Shown: in pieces, positions 1-9,392 of the stretch
Layout of the letters: each line of letters starts with the position of its first letter
How positions within the stretch are numbered: the stretch's first letter is position 1
Source: Hypericibacter terrae
GTDB lineage: Bacteria > Pseudomonadota > Alphaproteobacteria > Dongiales > Dongiaceae
Reading direction: 5' to 3'
NCBI RefSeq assembly: GCF_008728855.1
Contig: NZ_CP042906.1
Span: 5,423,001 to 5,487,000 of the forward strand
DNA: 64,000 bases
The notes under the pieces: generated by a model
Database searches by the model: none
What the model was told of the DNA's origin: nothing
What the model saw: only the letters and a program-made list of their open reading frames with translations
Program-made: the position numbers and the translations under genes

Positions 1-1
1 C

Positions 2-277
2 GCCAAGGTCGTGCTGGTCCATGCCTTCCGCAACGCCGTGCTGCCGATCATCGCCATGATCGGGCTCGATGTCGGCATATTCATGAGCGGGGCCGTGGTG
101 GTGGAATCGGTCTATGGCTGGCCCGGCATCGGACAGCTCGCCTGGATGGGGATCCAGCGCATCGACATCCCCATCATCATGGGCGTCACCCTGGTGGCTG
201 CGGTGGGGATCGTGATCGGCAATCTTGTCGCGGATTTGATCACGCCGCTGATTGACCCCCGTATCCGGTTGCGCTGA
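2..277 (+). CDS. ABC transporter permease, DppB type (3' part only)
   Basis: This is the last 91 residues of an inner-membrane permease; the 5' part lies before the window. The visible part carries the cytoplasmic EAA-type loop (HAFRNAVLPII), a glycine-rich segment (VYGWPGIGQL), one more hydrophobic span and the ending DPRIRLR, which is the usual C-terminus of DppB/OppB-type permeases. With the binding protein and two ATPases downstream it would form a dipeptide/oligopeptide-type importer. The family is clear; the substrate is not readable. B rather than C type is chosen from the C-terminal motif. Confidence 0.85.
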   Translation, partial: AKVVLVHAFRNAVLPIIAMIGLDVGIFMSGAVVVESVYGWPGIGQLAWMGIQRIDIPIIMGVTLVAAVGIVIGNLVADLITPLIDPRIRLR

Positions 278-399
278 CAATGCCCGCCATTGCCGGGGAT
301 CGGGCGCGCAACGGCGGAATTTCCGCAAGAAACGCGCCAAGGGCTGCAACCAAGAGCCCGACACCGTCGAACATGCACTCAGGGAGGAGAAAACAACCC

Positions 400-2013
400 A
401 TGAAGCGACTTTTCATCGCCGCGGCCGCAGCGCTGCTGCTGTCGAGCCTGCCGGTCCTGGCCGCGCCCAAGCAGGGCGGGGCCATCATCATCACCTACAA
501 GGACGACATCTCCACGCTCGATCCGGCGGTGGGCTATGACTGGCAGAACTGGTCGATCATCAAGAGCATCTTCGACGGCCTGATGGATTACGAGCCCGGC
601 ACGACCAAGCTCACCCCCGACCTGGCGGAGAGCTTCGACATCTCGCCCGACGGCCTGACCTACACCTTCAAGCTGCGCGACGGCGTGAAGTTCCATAACG
701 GCCGCGCCATGACGGCCGGCGACGTCAAATATTCGATCGAGCGCGCGGTCAATCCCGCGACGCAGAGCCCGGGTGCGGGCTATTTCAGCAACATCGCCGG
801 CTATGACGATGTCGCGGGCGGCAAGGCCACGACGCTCTCGGGCATCACCACGCCCGACGACAAGACCGTCGTCATCAAGCTCACCGCGCCCAACGCCGCC
901 TTCCTCCATATCGTCGCGATGAACTTCTCCTATGTCGTGCCGAAGGAAGAGGTCGAAAAGTATGGCGCCGATTTCGGCCATCATCCGGTCGGCACCGGCG
1001 CCTTCAAGTTCGTCGAGTGGAATCTGGGCCAGAACCTCACGCTCGAGCGGTTCCAGGACTACAACAAGAAGGGCGTCCCCTATCTCGACAAGATCACCTT
1101 CGAGATCGGCCAGGAGCCGACCGTGAATCTCCTGCGGCTGCAGAAGGGCGAGGTCGACATCCTCGGCGACGGCATCCCGCCGGCGCAGTTCGTGCAGGTG
1201 ACGAGCGATCCCGCCAACAAGGAACTCTTCGTCGCGGGCGAGCAGCTCCATACGGGCTATGTCGCCCTCAACGTCAAAATGAAGCCGCTCGACGATGTGC
1301 GGGTGCGCCAGGCGATCAACATGGCGATCAACAAGGACCGCATCGTTCAGATCCTGAACGGCCGCGCCAAGGTCGCCAATCAGGTGCTGCCGCCGGCCAT
1401 GCCGGGCTATGACCCGAACTACAAGGGCTATCCCTACGATCCGGCGCAGGCCAAGAAGCTGCTGGCCGAAGCCGGCCTCGCCAACGGCTTCTCGACCGAG
1501 CTTTATGTGATGAACACCGACCCGCAGCCGCGCATCGCCCAGGCGATCCAGCAGGATCTGGCGGCGGTCGGCATCAAGGCCGAGATCAAGGCGCTGGCCC
1601 AGGCCGAGGTCATCACCGCGGGCGGCACCGACGGCCAGGCGCCGATGGTCTGGTCGGGCGGTCTCGCCTGGATCGCCGACTTCCCGGATCCGTCCAACTT
1701 CTACAGCGTGATCCTGGGCTGCTCGGGCGCCATCGCCGGCGGCTGGAACTGGTCCTGGTACTGCAACCCGGACCTCGACAAGCGCGCCAGCGCCGCCGAC
1801 GCCATGACCGATCCGGCCAAGGCCGACGACCGCAACAAGGCCTGGGCCGCGATCTTCGCCGACGTGATGAAGGACGCGCCCTGGGTCCCGATCATGAACG
1901 AGACCCGCTACACCATGCACAGCCCGCGGGTGGGCGGCGATCCGCAGCTCTTCGTCGAGCCGATCCACATTCCGGTCAATTACGACTACATCTTCGCGAC
2001 CGACGCGCAGTAG
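400..2013 (+). CDS. ABC transporter substrate-binding protein, family 5 (peptide/nickel type)
   Basis: This is a periplasmic solute receptor of 537 residues. Residues 1-22 form a Sec signal peptide (MKRLFIAAAAALLL, cleavage near LAA/PK). The mature protein opens with the family 5 pattern, including STLDPAVGYDW and DLAESFDISPDGLTYTFKLR. The start at 400 is preceded by AGGGAGGAG at 381-389; an in-frame ATG at 280 would add 40 residues before the signal peptide and is rejected. It lies between the permease and an acetamidase/formamidase, so the cargo may be a small peptide or amide, which is inference. Confidence 0.9.
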   Translation: MKRLFIAAAAALLLSSLPVLAAPKQGGAIIITYKDDISTLDPAVGYDWQNWSIIKSIFDGLMDYEPGTTKLTPDLAESFDISPDGLTYTFKLRDGVKFHNGRAMTAGDVKYSIERAVNPATQSPGAGYFSNIAGYDDVAGGKATTLSGITTPDDKTVVIKLTAPNAAFLHIVAMNFSYVVPKEEVEKYGADFGHHPVGTGAFKFVEWNLGQNLTLERFQDYNKKGVPYLDKITFEIGQEPTVNLLRLQKGEVDILGDGIPPAQFVQVTSDPANKELFVAGEQLHTGYVALNVKMKPLDDVRVRQAINMAINKDRIVQILNGRAKVANQVLPPAMPGYDPNYKGYPYDPAQAKKLLAEAGLANGFSTELYVMNTDPQPRIAQAIQQDLAAVGIKAEIKALAQAEVITAGGTDGQAPMVWSGGLAWIADFPDPSNFYSVILGCSGAIAGGWNWSWYCNPDLDKRASAADAMTDPAKADDRNKAWAAIFADVMKDAPWVPIMNETRYTMHSPRVGGDPQLFVEPIHIPVNYDYIFATDAQ

Positions 2014-2022
2014 CCTGACCCT

Positions 2023-2057
2023 GGCGGGCGGCCGAGCCGATGGGGCCGCCGCCCGCC
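2023..2057 (+). terminator. GC-rich hairpin after the binding-protein gene
   Basis: GGCGGGCGGCC at 2023-2033 can pair with the complementary arm in 2043-2057, with one GCC triplet bulged. No T-run follows. It lies 10 bases after the stop codon, inside the operon, so it is more likely an mRNA-stabilising or attenuating hairpin that keeps binding-protein message in excess than a full terminator. Confidence 0.4.
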
Positions 2058-2128
2058 GGGATTTCCGCTCAAGCCCATCACAACCGCCGCAACATCCGAA
2101 CGGCGGATCACGAGAGGGAGGCTTCGTC

Positions 2129-3073
2129 ATGACGCTCGGCTGCAACCACACCATCCACAAGTCCCACCATCATTTCGGCTGGGACAACAGCTTCAATCCG
2201 CGCCTCATGATCGCCTCGGGCGACACGGTCGAGTTCAAGACCACCGATTCCTCGGGCGGGCAGCTCTCGCCCAACGCCACCGTCGCCGACATCGCCAAGC
2301 TCGATTTCGGCAAGATCAATCCGGTCTCGGGGCCGATCTACATCGCCGACGCCGAGCCGGGCGACGCGATCAAGGTCACCATCCTCGGCTATAGCGCCTC
2401 GGGCTGGGGCTGGACCGCCAACATCCCGGGCTTCGGGCTCCTGGCCGACCAGTTCAAGGATCCGGCGCTGCATGTGTGGAAATATGAGAAGGGTCTCGGC
2501 AGCCCGGCCAGCTTCAGCGCCGGTGCGCGCATCCCCTTGCGCCCCTTCTGCGGCACGATCGGCCTGGCGCCGGGCGAGGCCGGCCATCACAGCGTGGTCC
2601 CGCCGCGGCGCGTCGGGGGCAACATGGATATCCGCGACATGGCGGAGGGCACCGAGCTCTGGCTGCCGGTCGAGGTGGCGGGCGGGTTGTTCTCGGTCGG
2701 CGACACCCATGCGGCGCAGGGCGATGGCGAGGTCTGCGGCACCGCGATCGAAAGCCAGATGGATATCGGGCTGAAGTTCGACCTGGTGAAGGATGCGAAG
2801 CTCGCCTACCCGCGCTACTTCATCCCTCATCGCGGCGAGGATCCGCGGGGGAAGAGGGGCTGGGACGCCACCACCGGTATCGGCACCGACCTCTTCACCG
2901 GAGCGCGCGATGCGGTCAAGGGCATGGTCGATCTGCTCTGCCGCCGCCACAATCTCTCGGCGGTCGACGCCTACATGCTCTGCAGCGTCGCCGGCGATCT
3001 GAAGATCAGCGAGATCGTCGATCAGCCGAACTGGGTGGTCTCCTTCTACTTCCCGCGCGCCGTCTTCGAATGA
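2129..3073 (+). CDS. Acetamidase/formamidase family protein
   Basis: This 314-residue protein belongs to the FmdA/AmdA amidohydrolase family, which hydrolyses formamide or acetamide to ammonia and the acid in the cytoplasm. Family hallmarks are the His-rich start ([13 protein letters not shown]), SGDTVEF, the metal/active-site region around [10 protein letters not shown], and [18 protein letters not shown]. The Shine-Dalgarno AGGGAGG lies just upstream of the ATG. It overlaps the next ATPase gene by ATGA, so it is translationally tied to the transporter. An amidase inside a dpp-type operon suggests that the imported compound is an amide or becomes one. Confidence 0.88.
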   Translation: MTLGCNHTIHKSHHHFGWDNSFNPRLMIASGDTVEFKTTDSSGGQLSPNATVADIAKLDFGKINPVSGPIYIADAEPGDAIKVTILGYSASGWGWTANIPGFGLLADQFKDPALHVWKYEKGLGSPASFSAGARIPLRPFCGTIGLAPGEAGHHSVVPPRRVGGNMDIRDMAEGTELWLPVEVAGGLFSVGDTHAAQGDGEVCGTAIESQMDIGLKFDLVKDAKLAYPRYFIPHRGEDPRGKRGWDATTGIGTDLFTGARDAVKGMVDLLCRRHNLSAVDAYMLCSVAGDLKISEIVDQPNWVVSFYFPRAVFE

Positions 3074-4050
3074 GCCCAGTGCCCTCGCCGCTTCTGTCGG
3101 TCGAGGGCCTCACCCTCGCCTTTCGCGGCGAGGACGGCCAGGCTCGCGTCGTCGACGGCATCTCGCTCTCGATCGATGCGGGCGAGGCGGTCGGCCTCGT
3201 CGGCGAATCCGGTTGCGGCAAAAGCGTCACCGCCATGTCGGTGATGCGCCTGCTGCCGACACCGCCGGCCGTGATCGAAGGCGGCGCGATCCGCTTTGAA
3301 GGGCAGGATCTCCTTGCCCTCTCGGAAGCGAAGATGCGCGCGCTGCGCGGCGATCGCATCGGCATGATCTTCCAGGAGCCGATGACGAGCCTCAATCCGA
3401 CCTTCACGGTCGGCTACCAGATCGCCGAGGTCCTGACGCTCCATCGCGGGCTGGATCGCGAGCAGGCCTGGGCCGAGGCCGCGCGGCTCCTGACCCAGGT
3501 CGGCGTCGGCGCGCCCGAGCGCCGGCTGGCGCAATATCCGCATCAGCTCTCCGGCGGCCTGCGCCAGCGTGTCATGATCGCAATGGCGATCGCCTGCGGA
3601 CCCAAGCTCCTGATCGCCGACGAGCCGACCACCGCGCTGGACGTCACTATCCAGGCGCAGATCCTCGACCTGCTGCGCCGGTTGCGCGCGGAAACCGGCA
3701 TGGCCCTGCTGCTGATCACACATGATCTGGGCGTGGTCTCGGAGCTCTGCGACCGCGTCATCGTCATGTATGCGGGCCGCATCGTCGAGGAGGCGCCGGC
3801 GCGCGCACTCTTCGCCCATGCCTCTCATCCCTATACCGCGGGCCTCCTGGCCTCCCGCCCGAAGCTGGGAGAGACGGCCGCGCGCCTCCCGACCATTCCC
3901 GGCAGCGTGCCGCCGCCCCGCAAGCGCGGCATCGGCTGCAACTTCGCCGATCGCTGTGCCCGCGTGCAAAGCCGCTGCCGCGCGGAAACGCCGATGCTGG
4001 CGGCGATCGCGGCCGGCCACCGCGCCGCCTGTTTCAACCCGGTGCCATGA
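3070..4050 (+). CDS. Peptide-type ABC transporter ATPase, DppD class
   Basis: This is a cytoplasmic ATP-binding subunit of 326 residues. Walker A is GESGCGKS (about 45-52), the signature is LSGGLRQR (about 160-167) and Walker B is LLIADEPT (about 180-187). The C-terminal extension ([13 protein letters not shown], then a Cys-containing tail with CNFADRC) is the oligopeptide-ABC C-terminal domain. It overlaps the amidase upstream and the second ATPase downstream by 4 bases each, so the genes form one transcript. It would pair with the DppF-like subunit to energise uptake. Confidence 0.92.
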   Translation: MSPVPSPLLSVEGLTLAFRGEDGQARVVDGISLSIDAGEAVGLVGESGCGKSVTAMSVMRLLPTPPAVIEGGAIRFEGQDLLALSEAKMRALRGDRIGMIFQEPMTSLNPTFTVGYQIAEVLTLHRGLDREQAWAEAARLLTQVGVGAPERRLAQYPHQLSGGLRQRVMIAMAIACGPKLLIADEPTTALDVTIQAQILDLLRRLRAETGMALLLITHDLGVVSELCDRVIVMYAGRIVEEAPARALFAHASHPYTAGLLASRPKLGETAARLPTIPGSVPPPRKRGIGCNFADRCARVQSRCRAETPMLAAIAAGHRAACFNPVP

Positions 4051-5051
4051 CCGCGACCGCCGCCCGGCCCGCGCCGCAAGCGAAGACGCCGCTGCTCGAG
4101 CTCGAGGGCGTGGTCAAGCATTTCAAATCGCGCGACGGCAAGGGCTCGGTGCGCGCGGTCGACGGCGTCACCCTCGCCCTCCAGCCCGGCGAGACCCTGG
4201 GCATCGTCGGGGAATCGGGCTCCGGGAAATCGACCCTGGGGCGGCTGATGCTGCGGCTGCACGAGCCCGATGCAGGCAGCATCCGCTTCGAGGGCGAAGA
4301 TCTGCTGGCGTTGCGGCCCGGCGCCTTGCGGCTGCGCCGGCGCCAGATGCAGCTCATCTTCCAGGACCCCTATGCCTCGCTCGACCCGCGCTTCTCGGTG
4401 GGGTCCAGCATCGCCGAGCCTCTCGTCATCCATCGCATCGGCGACCGGGCCTCGCGGCGGCGCAAGGTCGAGGAGCTGCTGACCCTGGTCGGTCTCGAGC
4501 CCGACGCCGCGCGCCGTTACCCGCACGAATTCTCGGGCGGCCAACGCCAGCGCATCGGCATCGCCCGCGCGATCGCGCTCGAGCCCAAGCTCATCGTCGC
4601 CGACGAGCCGGTTTCGGCGCTCGACGTATCGATCCAGTCGCAGGTGCTCAATCTGCTGGCCGAGCTCAAATCCCGACTCAATCTCGCCTATGTCTTCATC
4701 TCGCATGACCTGGCGGTGGTCGAGCATATCTCCGACCGGGTCGCGGTCATGTATCTGGGCCGCCTGGTCGAGCTGGCGGAGCGCCGCCGCCTCTATCGCG
4801 AGCCGGCCCACCCCTATACCGAGGCGCTGATCTCCGCCATCCCCGAGCCCGACGCCGATCGCCGCCGCCAGCGCATCATCTTGAGCGGCGACGTGCCCAA
4901 TCCGGAATCGCCGCCGCCCGGCTGCCCCTTCCATCCCCGCTGCCCCAAGGTTTTCGATCGCTGCCGCACCGAACGTCCGGTGACGACCGATGTGGGCCAG
5001 GCCGGCGATCCGCATCTGGTGGATTGCCACCTCCATGGGCCGCGCGCGTGA
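4047..5051 (+). CDS. Peptide-type ABC transporter ATPase, DppF class
   Basis: This 334-residue ATPase is the partner of the preceding DppD-like subunit. It shows Walker A GESGSGKS (about 55-62), signature FSGGQRQR, Walker [13 protein letters not shown] and the C-terminal segment [14 protein letters not shown] followed by the Cys-rich tail [14 protein letters not shown], typical of this subfamily. The start overlaps the previous stop (ATGA). Its 3' end is overlapped by 17 bases by the start of a secreted DUF1194 protein, so the operon may continue into that gene. Confidence 0.92.
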   Translation: MTATAARPAPQAKTPLLELEGVVKHFKSRDGKGSVRAVDGVTLALQPGETLGIVGESGSGKSTLGRLMLRLHEPDAGSIRFEGEDLLALRPGALRLRRRQMQLIFQDPYASLDPRFSVGSSIAEPLVIHRIGDRASRRRKVEELLTLVGLEPDAARRYPHEFSGGQRQRIGIARAIALEPKLIVADEPVSALDVSIQSQVLNLLAELKSRLNLAYVFISHDLAVVEHISDRVAVMYLGRLVELAERRRLYREPAHPYTEALISAIPEPDADRRRQRIILSGDVPNPESPPPGCPFHPRCPKVFDRCRTERPVTTDVGQAGDPHLVDCHLHGPRA

Positions 5052-5790
5052 CCTCCTACTCGGGCTGCTGCTGAGCGCGGCCGTCGCCACGGTGGCGCAG
5101 GCCGGAGAGCCGGTCGATCTCGAGCTGGTGCTGGCGGGCGACGCCTCGGGCTCGATCGATGCCGACGAGCTGCAGCTGCAACGTCAGGGCTATGCCGACG
5201 CGATCACCGATCCCCGGGTGCTCGACGTCATCTGCGAAGGGGCCCATGGCGCCGTCGCCGTCGCCTACATCGAATGGGCCGGCAGCTTCTCGACCGATCT
5301 GGTGGTCGACTGGCAGGTGATCCGCGACGCCGGCTCGGCGCAAGCCTTCGCCGACGCCCTGCTGCACGCGCCGCGGCGCGCGCAGGGCTTCAACTCGATC
5401 GGCGCAGGGGTGGTGCTGGCGACGCGGCTGATCCAGACCAATAATTACGAGGGCACCCGCCGCGTGATCGATGTCTCGGGCGACGGCCCCGACGTCGGCG
5501 CCCCCAAGGTGGATGTCGCGCGCGACGCGGCCGTCGCGGCGGGCATCACCATCAATGCGGTCGCCATCGACTCGCATGACGAAAGCGCCTTTTCCAACGG
5601 CATCCCCCTGGCGACCCATTTCGCCAATCATGTGATCGGCGGACCGGGTGCTTTCGTCACGGAGGCTGACGGACTTTCCAGTTTCCGCGAGACGCTGCTC
5701 GCCAAGCTGGTGCGTGAAATCTCGGGGGCCCCGGCGCCCGGTCCCCGCCTCGCCAGTCGGCCCAAGCCCCTCTCCTGGCCGCCAGGCTGA
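5035..5790 (+). CDS. DUF1194 (von Willebrand factor A-like) secreted protein
   Basis: This 251-residue protein has a signal peptide (residues 1-23, [17 protein letters not shown]). The mature part opens with a MIDAS-like motif, DASGSID, embedded in a vWA-type fold ([14 protein letters not shown], later [12 protein letters not shown]). DUF1194 proteins are common in alphaproteobacteria and their role is unknown; metal-dependent adhesion or complex assembly is inferred from the fold only. The start at 5035 is chosen because it gives a clean signal peptide; an upstream ATG at 4990 would put 15 residues before it. It overlaps the DppF-like gene by 17 bases. Confidence 0.8.
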   Translation: MGRARDLLLGLLLSAAVATVAQAGEPVDLELVLAGDASGSIDADELQLQRQGYADAITDPRVLDVICEGAHGAVAVAYIEWAGSFSTDLVVDWQVIRDAGSAQAFADALLHAPRRAQGFNSIGAGVVLATRLIQTNNYEGTRRVIDVSGDGPDVGAPKVDVARDAAVAAGITINAVAIDSHDESAFSNGIPLATHFANHVIGGPGAFVTEADGLSSFRETLLAKLVREISGAPAPGPRLASRPKPLSWPPG

Positions 5791-6175
5791 TCACGCTACC
5801 GGGCAGCCTGCCCGCAAGGCGCGCGGCCGAGGGAGCCTTTCCTGGGCGCGGGTTCGCTTCTGTCAAATTTGCACCCGGTTGGGTCAAGTCACCGGTTGCC
5901 GGACGCGGCAATCATGGGCATCGTCGGTAGCGGATGGGTCCTGGAAGACGGGTGGGTCCGGCCGGATGCCATTTTCTATATCGCAAATGGTGGATCGGTT
6001 TATCTTCGATTGTGAAAATGGCGGGCGGAGGCTAGCTTCTCCCTGGACTCGCAGGCGTGCCGGTTCCGGCAGCAGGGAAGCGTGTCCGCGCGAGCTGGAA
6101 TTCGACTGGCATTTCAATGCGCAAGGTAACAAAGCCGGACCGCTCAAGGGCCGGCCCTCAGGGAGGAACAGAGGC
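5791..6175. promoter_or_regulatory. 385-bp gap before the polyamine-type operon, with a 9-bp inverted repeat
   Basis: No convincing gene is seen here. Just after the DUF1194 stop, GGGCAGCCTGCCC forms a short palindrome. Further on, GCCATTTTC (5968-5976) and GAAAATGGC (6014-6022) form a perfect 9-base inverted repeat around a 37-base loop containing TCTATATCGCAAAT, in an otherwise GC-rich gap. It may be an operator pair or 5'-leader hairpin for the downstream operon. A strong Shine-Dalgarno (AGGGAGG) sits at about 6160-6166. Confidence 0.4.
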
Positions 6176-7333
6176 ATGACGAAGCAATTTTCGCGCCGGG
6201 ACTTACTGAAAACGGCAGGCGCCGGAGCCGTTGCCCTCGCCGCCGGATCGGCGCTCGGCCGCAAGGCCTGGGCCGCGCGGGAGACCGAGCTGAACATCCT
6301 GTGCTGGGAGGGCTACAACTCGGCCCAGGTGCTCGATCCCTTCCGCCAGTCGAAGGGCGCGACGGTGAAGGCGGAATCCCTCACCAACGATCCCACCATG
6401 ATCAACCGCCTGCGCGCGGGCGAGACCAATGTGTGGGACCTGATCAATGTGAATAATCCCTGGGCACGAAAAATCATGTACCCGGAGAAGCTGATCAAGC
6501 CGCTCGATCGCGCCAGGTTCGAGCCCTATTTCGACAAGATGATGCCGGCCTTCAAGCCGCCCTATCGCTGGGCGATGAGCGACGACGGCAAGGAGCTCCT
6601 GGGCATGTGCCAGCGCTTCGGCCCCTACAGCTTCGTCGTCAACACGGACAAGGTGAGCCGCGCCACAGCCGAGGATCAGGGCTGGGATCTGTGGAACGAC
6701 GCCGCCAATGCCGGCAAATATGGCGTGCTCGAATCCGACGATTGGAACGTGTTCAACATCTGCCTGATCGCAGGCTTCGATCCGTTCCGCGAGCATAACG
6801 ACGCCGAGGTGGCGAAATTCACCGAGGCAGCCAAGCGCGTCTTCAAGGGCGCCAAGGTCGTTGGCGACATCGCCACGATGAACCAGGCGCTGATCTCGGG
6901 CGAGATCAATTTCCACATGACCGGCGGCACCTATTCGGCCTCGCCGGCGCGCGCGGACGGCAATCTCAACATCCGCGGCGTCACGCCCAAGAAGGGCCCG
7001 ATGGCCGGCGGCAAGGGCGGGGTGAGCTGGATCGAGGTGACCTCGACCGTGAACAACCCGCAGCTCTCGCCGCTGGCGACGCAGTTCCTCGAATATGTGC
7101 AGCATCCCGAGGTCGCGCATACCGTTGCCTTCGCCGAGGGCACCTTCAACCCGGTGGCGCAGATGGCGAACCCGGATTGCTTCAAGCTCTTCACCAAGGA
7201 AGAGCTCGATGCGATCCAGTGGGATTCGCTGGAAGAGGAAATGAACGCCTCGATCGAGTACGATATCGTTCCCGATTACGACAAGCTGCTCGACATCATG
7301 ACGGCCGCCAAGCGCGAGGCTTCGGGCGGCTGA
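6176..7333 (+). CDS. Tat-exported ABC substrate-binding protein, spermidine/putrescine type
   Basis: This 385-residue protein begins with a twin-arginine signal (SRRDLLKTAGAGAVALAAG). The mature part starts ELNILCWEGYN, the family pattern of PotD/PotF-like periplasmic receptors (COG0687). It leads ATPase and permease genes of the matching class. The start at 6176 has the Shine-Dalgarno AGGGAGG about 10 bases upstream; longer frames reaching back to 5648 have no signal sense. Polyamine is the most common ligand class, but the family also binds opines and other cationic compounds, so the ligand remains open. Confidence 0.88.
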   Translation: MTKQFSRRDLLKTAGAGAVALAAGSALGRKAWAARETELNILCWEGYNSAQVLDPFRQSKGATVKAESLTNDPTMINRLRAGETNVWDLINVNNPWARKIMYPEKLIKPLDRARFEPYFDKMMPAFKPPYRWAMSDDGKELLGMCQRFGPYSFVVNTDKVSRATAEDQGWDLWNDAANAGKYGVLESDDWNVFNICLIAGFDPFREHNDAEVAKFTEAAKRVFKGAKVVGDIATMNQALISGEINFHMTGGTYSASPARADGNLNIRGVTPKKGPMAGGKGGVSWIEVTSTVNNPQLSPLATQFLEYVQHPEVAHTVAFAEGTFNPVAQMANPDCFKLFTKEELDAIQWDSLEEEMNASIEYDIVPDYDKLLDIMTAAKREASGG

Positions 7334-7349
7334 TCGGTTCGACAATAGC

Positions 7350-7386
7350 GGGGCGCCGTCCCACCGGGTCGGCGCCCCCTGCTTTT
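7350..7386 (+). terminator. Terminator-like hairpin between binding protein and ATPase genes
   Basis: GGGGCGCCG (7350-7358) and CGGCGCCCC (7370-7378) form a perfect 9-bp stem with an 11-base loop, followed by CTGCTTTT. This is an intrinsic-terminator shape. Because the transporter genes continue downstream, it probably acts as a partial terminator that lowers ATPase and permease expression relative to the receptor. Confidence 0.6.
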
Positions 7387-7413
7387 GATGGCATTTCTGA
7401 AGAGGTATGAGGC

Positions 7414-8478
7414 GTGATACGGCCGTCGATCCTCGATCTCAAGGGCGTGACCAAGCAGTTCGGCGGGCTGACGGCCGTCGATCACATCGACCTCCAGGTC
7501 CGCGAAGGCGAGTTCTTCACCATCGTCGGCCCGTCGGGCAGCGGAAAGACCACCTTGCTGCGCATGCTGGCGGGGATGGAGTCGCCGACCGGCGGCGACA
7601 TCCTGCTCAAGGGCGAGCGCATCAACGACGTGCCGGCGAACAAGCGGCCCACCTGCATGGTGTTCCAGTCGCTGGCCCTCTTCCCGCACCGGACGGTCGG
7701 CGAGAATATCGAGTTCCCGCTGAAGATCCGAGGGCAAGCACCGGCCGCGCGACGCGAGCGCTGCCTCCAGCTCATGCGCCAGCTGCGCCTGCCGGAGAAT
7801 TACTACGGCAAGAGCGTCACCAAATGCTCGGGTGGCGAGCGCCAGCGCGTGGCGCTGGCCCGCGCGCTCGCCTATGACCCGCAGATCCTGTTCTTCGACG
7901 AACCGCTCTCGGCGATCGACTACAAGCTGCGCAAGACGCTCGAGAAGGAGCTGAAGGACATCCATCGCGAGACCGGCAAGACCTTCATCTACATCACCCA
8001 CAGCCTCGAGGAGGCGATGGTGATGAGCGACCGCATCGGCGTGATGCGTGCCGGCAAGCTGGTTCAGGTCGGCACGCCCAACGAGATCTATACGACGCCC
8101 AAGGACAAGTTCGTCTCGGAGTTCATGGGCGAGGTCAATCTGTTCGATGTGCGCCTCGGCGAGGGCGGCAGGCTCGTCTCCGACACCTTCAAGACCAGCT
8201 TCTCCATCGGCGCGATGCCGGCCGGATTCCGCCAGGGCTATCTGGTGATCCGGCCCGAATTCATGCGCTTCGCCGGCGACGGCGAAGAGGTCGAGAACCG
8301 CCTCACCGGCAAGCTCTATAACGAATATGAGCTGGGCTCGCGCATCCAGTACCAGGTCCGGGTCGCCGGCCATGTGTTCCTGCTGGAGCGGCTGCGCCAG
8401 CGGCCCTTCCGCGCCAGGCTCGACGAAGATGTCGTCGTCGGCTGGAACGCCAAGGACAGCATCCTGGTGGCCGACTGA
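7414..8478 (+). CDS. ABC transporter ATPase, PotA class
   Basis: This 354-residue cytoplasmic ATPase has Walker A GPSGSGKT (about 39-46), Q-loop near CMVFQSLALFPH, a signature written KCSGGERQR instead of the usual LSGGQ, Walker B ILFFDEPLSAID, and an H-loop in YITHSLEEA. The C-terminal third is a TOBE-like regulatory domain. The start is GTG at 7414. It overlaps the next gene by one base. The altered signature (C for L before SGG) is a substitution tolerated in some transporters. Substrate specificity follows the binding protein. Confidence 0.9.
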   Translation: MIRPSILDLKGVTKQFGGLTAVDHIDLQVREGEFFTIVGPSGSGKTTLLRMLAGMESPTGGDILLKGERINDVPANKRPTCMVFQSLALFPHRTVGENIEFPLKIRGQAPAARRERCLQLMRQLRLPENYYGKSVTKCSGGERQRVALARALAYDPQILFFDEPLSAIDYKLRKTLEKELKDIHRETGKTFIYITHSLEEAMVMSDRIGVMRAGKLVQVGTPNEIYTTPKDKFVSEFMGEVNLFDVRLGEGGRLVSDTFKTSFSIGAMPAGFRQGYLVIRPEFMRFAGDGEEVENRLTGKLYNEYELGSRIQYQVRVAGHVFLLERLRQRPFRARLDEDVVVGWNAKDSILVAD

Positions 8479-9392
8479 TGGCGCAGCTCGTGGACAGCGC
8501 CAGCCGGATCGAGCCACCCCAGGGCGGTACCGGCGCCAGCCTCTGGCGCTGGGTCGCGGCCGCGGGACGGCGCCATTCGCTGCCGGTCCTGTTGCTGCTG
8601 CTGTTGGGCTTCGTGGCCCCGCTGCTGACGATCATCGCCTTCAGCTTCATGCCGCCGCGCAGCTTCTCGGTCTGGCAATGGCCGACCCTCGAGAACTACC
8701 GCGTCATCTTCGAGGAGACCTACTACACCTCCTTCCTCTGGTCGCTCGGCATGGCGGTGGTCACCGTCACGATCCTGATCGCGATCTGCTATCCGGTCGC
8801 CTATGGCCTCGCCAAGACCTTCGGCCGCTGGGCCAATCTGGTGACGCTGGTGATGGTGCTGCCGCTCTTCGTCTCGGAGAATGTGCGGCTCTATGGCTGG
8901 GTGCTGTTCTTCATCAAGGGCGGCGTGCTGCTTGGCAGCATCAAGTCCCTTTTCGGCATCGAGCTGGAGAGCATCCTGTTCCAGCCGGTCACGATCATCT
9001 TCGGCATGGTCTATGTCTATCTGCCCTTCATGCTGTTCCCGATGACGCTGGGCGTCTCGATGGTGCCGCGCGACCTGGTCGATGCCGCCAACGATCTGGG
9101 GGCCTCGCGCCTGCAGATCTTCCGCGAGGTCGAGCTGCCGCTCGCCATGCCTGGCATCATCATCGGCAGCCTGCTCAGCTTCGTGCTGGCGGTGGGCGCC
9201 ATCGCGGAGGCCAAGGTGCTGGGCGGCCAGTCGGTCATTCCCGTGACCCACGACATCGAGATCGCCTTCACCTATGCGCAGAACTGGCCCCTGGGTGCGG
9301 GCATCTCGGTGATGCTGATCCTGATCGTCGGCGCGCTGGTCCTGGCCGTGCTGCGGCGCTTCGATCTCGACCGCATCCTGGGGCGCCGCTGA
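8478..9392 (+). CDS. ABC transporter permease, PotB class
   Basis: This 304-residue inner-membrane permease has about six hydrophobic spans, the first around residues 34-56 (LPVLLLLLLGFVAPLLTIIAF). The EAA loop, which docks to the ATPase, reads DLVDAANDLGASRLQIFREVELPLAMPG. Its start codon overlaps the ATPase stop and its stop overlaps the next permease start (TGATG), so the four transporter genes are translationally coupled. This is the standard PotB-like half of a two-permease importer. Confidence 0.9.
   Translation: MAQLVDSASRIEPPQGGTGASLWRWVAAAGRRHSLPVLLLLLLGFVAPLLTIIAFSFMPPRSFSVWQWPTLENYRVIFEETYYTSFLWSLGMAVVTVTILIAICYPVAYGLAKTFGRWANLVTLVMVLPLFVSENVRLYGWVLFFIKGGVLLGSIKSLFGIELESILFQPVTIIFGMVYVYLPFMLFPMTLGVSMVPRDLVDAANDLGASRLQIFREVELPLAMPGIIIGSLLSFVLAVGAIAEAKVLGGQSVIPVTHDIEIAFTYAQNWPLGAGISVMLILIVGALVLAVLRRFDLDRILGRR

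Noticed and set aside
379-2160. A 593-codon open frame on the minus strand opposite the peptide-binding protein
   Set aside because: It has the Arg/Gly/Leu/Val-rich composition expected from antisense translation of GC-rich code, no domain, and it covers a well-supported gene.
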